22,177 bases of DNA from Atopobium sp. (lineage in GTDB: Bacteria; Actinomycetota; Coriobacteriia; Coriobacteriales; Atopobiaceae), in NCBI GenBank assembly GCA_015259105.1, contig JABZGZ010000012.1, forward strand, positions 1 to 22,177, read 5' to 3'. Positions 21,876 through 22,177 of the stretch are shown one piece after another; within the stretch, counting starts at the first letter, position 1, and the number at the start of each line of letters is the position of its first letter. A program made the position numbers and the translations under genes. The notes beneath the pieces were generated by a model. That model worked only from the letters and a program-made list of their open reading frames with translations. It was not told the DNA's origin and ran no database searches.

Positions 21876-22177
21876 TTAGTTCATTGCGCTCTTTACCATT
21901 GCAACGAAGGAATCGGCCTTGAGAGATGCACCACCAACAAGTGCGCCGTCGACGTCCTCTTTCTCGAGGAAGCCACCAACGTTCTCTGGCTTAGCAGAGC
22001 CACCGTAAAGAATACGGATGCCCTCTGCAATTTCTGCGCCAAAGATCTCTACCAGGGTCTTGCGGATTGCGCCGCAGACTTCCTGTGCGTCATCAGCAGT
22101 TGCGGTCATACCAGTACCAATTGCCCAGATTGGCTCGTAAGCAATAACGTACTTGGAAGGATCAGTAATCTCTAGAC
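21876..22177 (-). CDS. tpiA: Triose-phosphate isomerase (partial, C-terminal 99 residues)
   Basis: The frame stays open to the right edge of the window. AYEPIWAIGTG holds the catalytic Glu, and ILYGGSAKPENV and GALVGGASLKADSFVAMV form the phosphate-binding loops. It interconverts dihydroxyacetone phosphate and glyceraldehyde 3-phosphate in glycolysis. The ATG at 22109 is internal; the true start is outside the window. Confidence 0.96.
   Translation of the reverse strand, partial: LEITDPSKYVIAYEPIWAIGTGMTATADDAQEVCGAIRKTLVEIFGAEIAEGIRILYGGSAKPENVGGFLEKEDVDGALVGGASLKADSFVAMVKSAMN

Noticed and set aside
1..22177. The over-represented word as a Chi or KOPS-type polar element
   Set aside because: Those elements are strongly strand-biased along a replichore; here the two orientations are about equal (6 and 9). 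A whole-genome count could reopen this.
1..22177. Mobile element or prophage
   Set aside because: No transposase, integrase or phage gene is seen. The tRNA genes have no attachment-site duplications that I could find by eye.

Overview
The window looks like core chromosome from a mid-GC actinobacterium. Gene content and protein style (fused OppDF, a permuted AhpF-like reductase next to AhpC, cysteine desulfurase overlapping MnmA, tpiA followed by secG) suggest Coriobacteriia, probably an Atopobium/Lancefieldella/Olsenella relative. That placement is inference; no rRNA or taxonomic marker is present. No transposase, integrase, phage gene or CRISPR array was seen.

Layout. 1-2198: a methyltransferase of Trm9/ALKBH8 type (cut by the left edge, minus strand) diverges from elp3 (plus strand); both genes appear leaderless. 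2260-4691: an ahpC plus permuted ahpF operon on the minus strand, with a Fur/PerR-type box at its promoter. 4699-4774: tRNA-Val(GAC). 5045-5593: an unrecognised AT-rich six-helix membrane protein. 5601-9586: cysteine desulfurase, mnmA, a UPF0104 flippase-like protein and a two-helix small protein, all on the minus strand. 9707-10579: a CmpB-family membrane protein. 10782-10969: tRNA-Gly(GCC) and tRNA-Cys(GCA). 11059-11353: an unusual non-coding array of eight 25-bp units. 11499-14699: a stress or partner-switching module, made of a PAS-GAF-SpoIIE phosphatase and a fused STAS-HATPase protein. 14788-14877: tRNA-Leu(GAG). 14985-21026: an oligopeptide ABC transporter, transcribed oppB, oppC, oppDF, then oppA from its own promoter. 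21450-22177: secG and the 3' end of tpiA.

How the genes work together. Four genes in the first 9.6 kb point to the same nucleotide, the tRNA wobble uridine U34. Elp3 and the Trm9-like methyltransferase could build and methylate a carboxymethyl group at C5, while the cysteine desulfurase and MnmA thiolate position 2. This raises the possibility of a eukaryote-like mcm5(s2)U34 pathway in a bacterium. AhpC and its reductase form a peroxide-detoxifying pair.

Three signals are not explained by ordinary annotation. (1) The word GGCGAGAAACCC is strongly over-represented on both strands (five exact 12-mers and fifteen copies of its GGCGAGAA core by hand count), is read in genes mostly as Gly-Glu-Lys(-Pro), and a relative of it forms inverted pairs in two terminators. 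This resembles a DNA uptake sequence system. (2) The array at 11059-11353 consists of two blocks, each one inverted unit plus three direct units, whose sequences have diverged block by block while the internal pairing is kept. (3) The elp3/methyltransferase intergenic region has -10 boxes exactly six bases from both start codons. All counts and alignments were made by eye.
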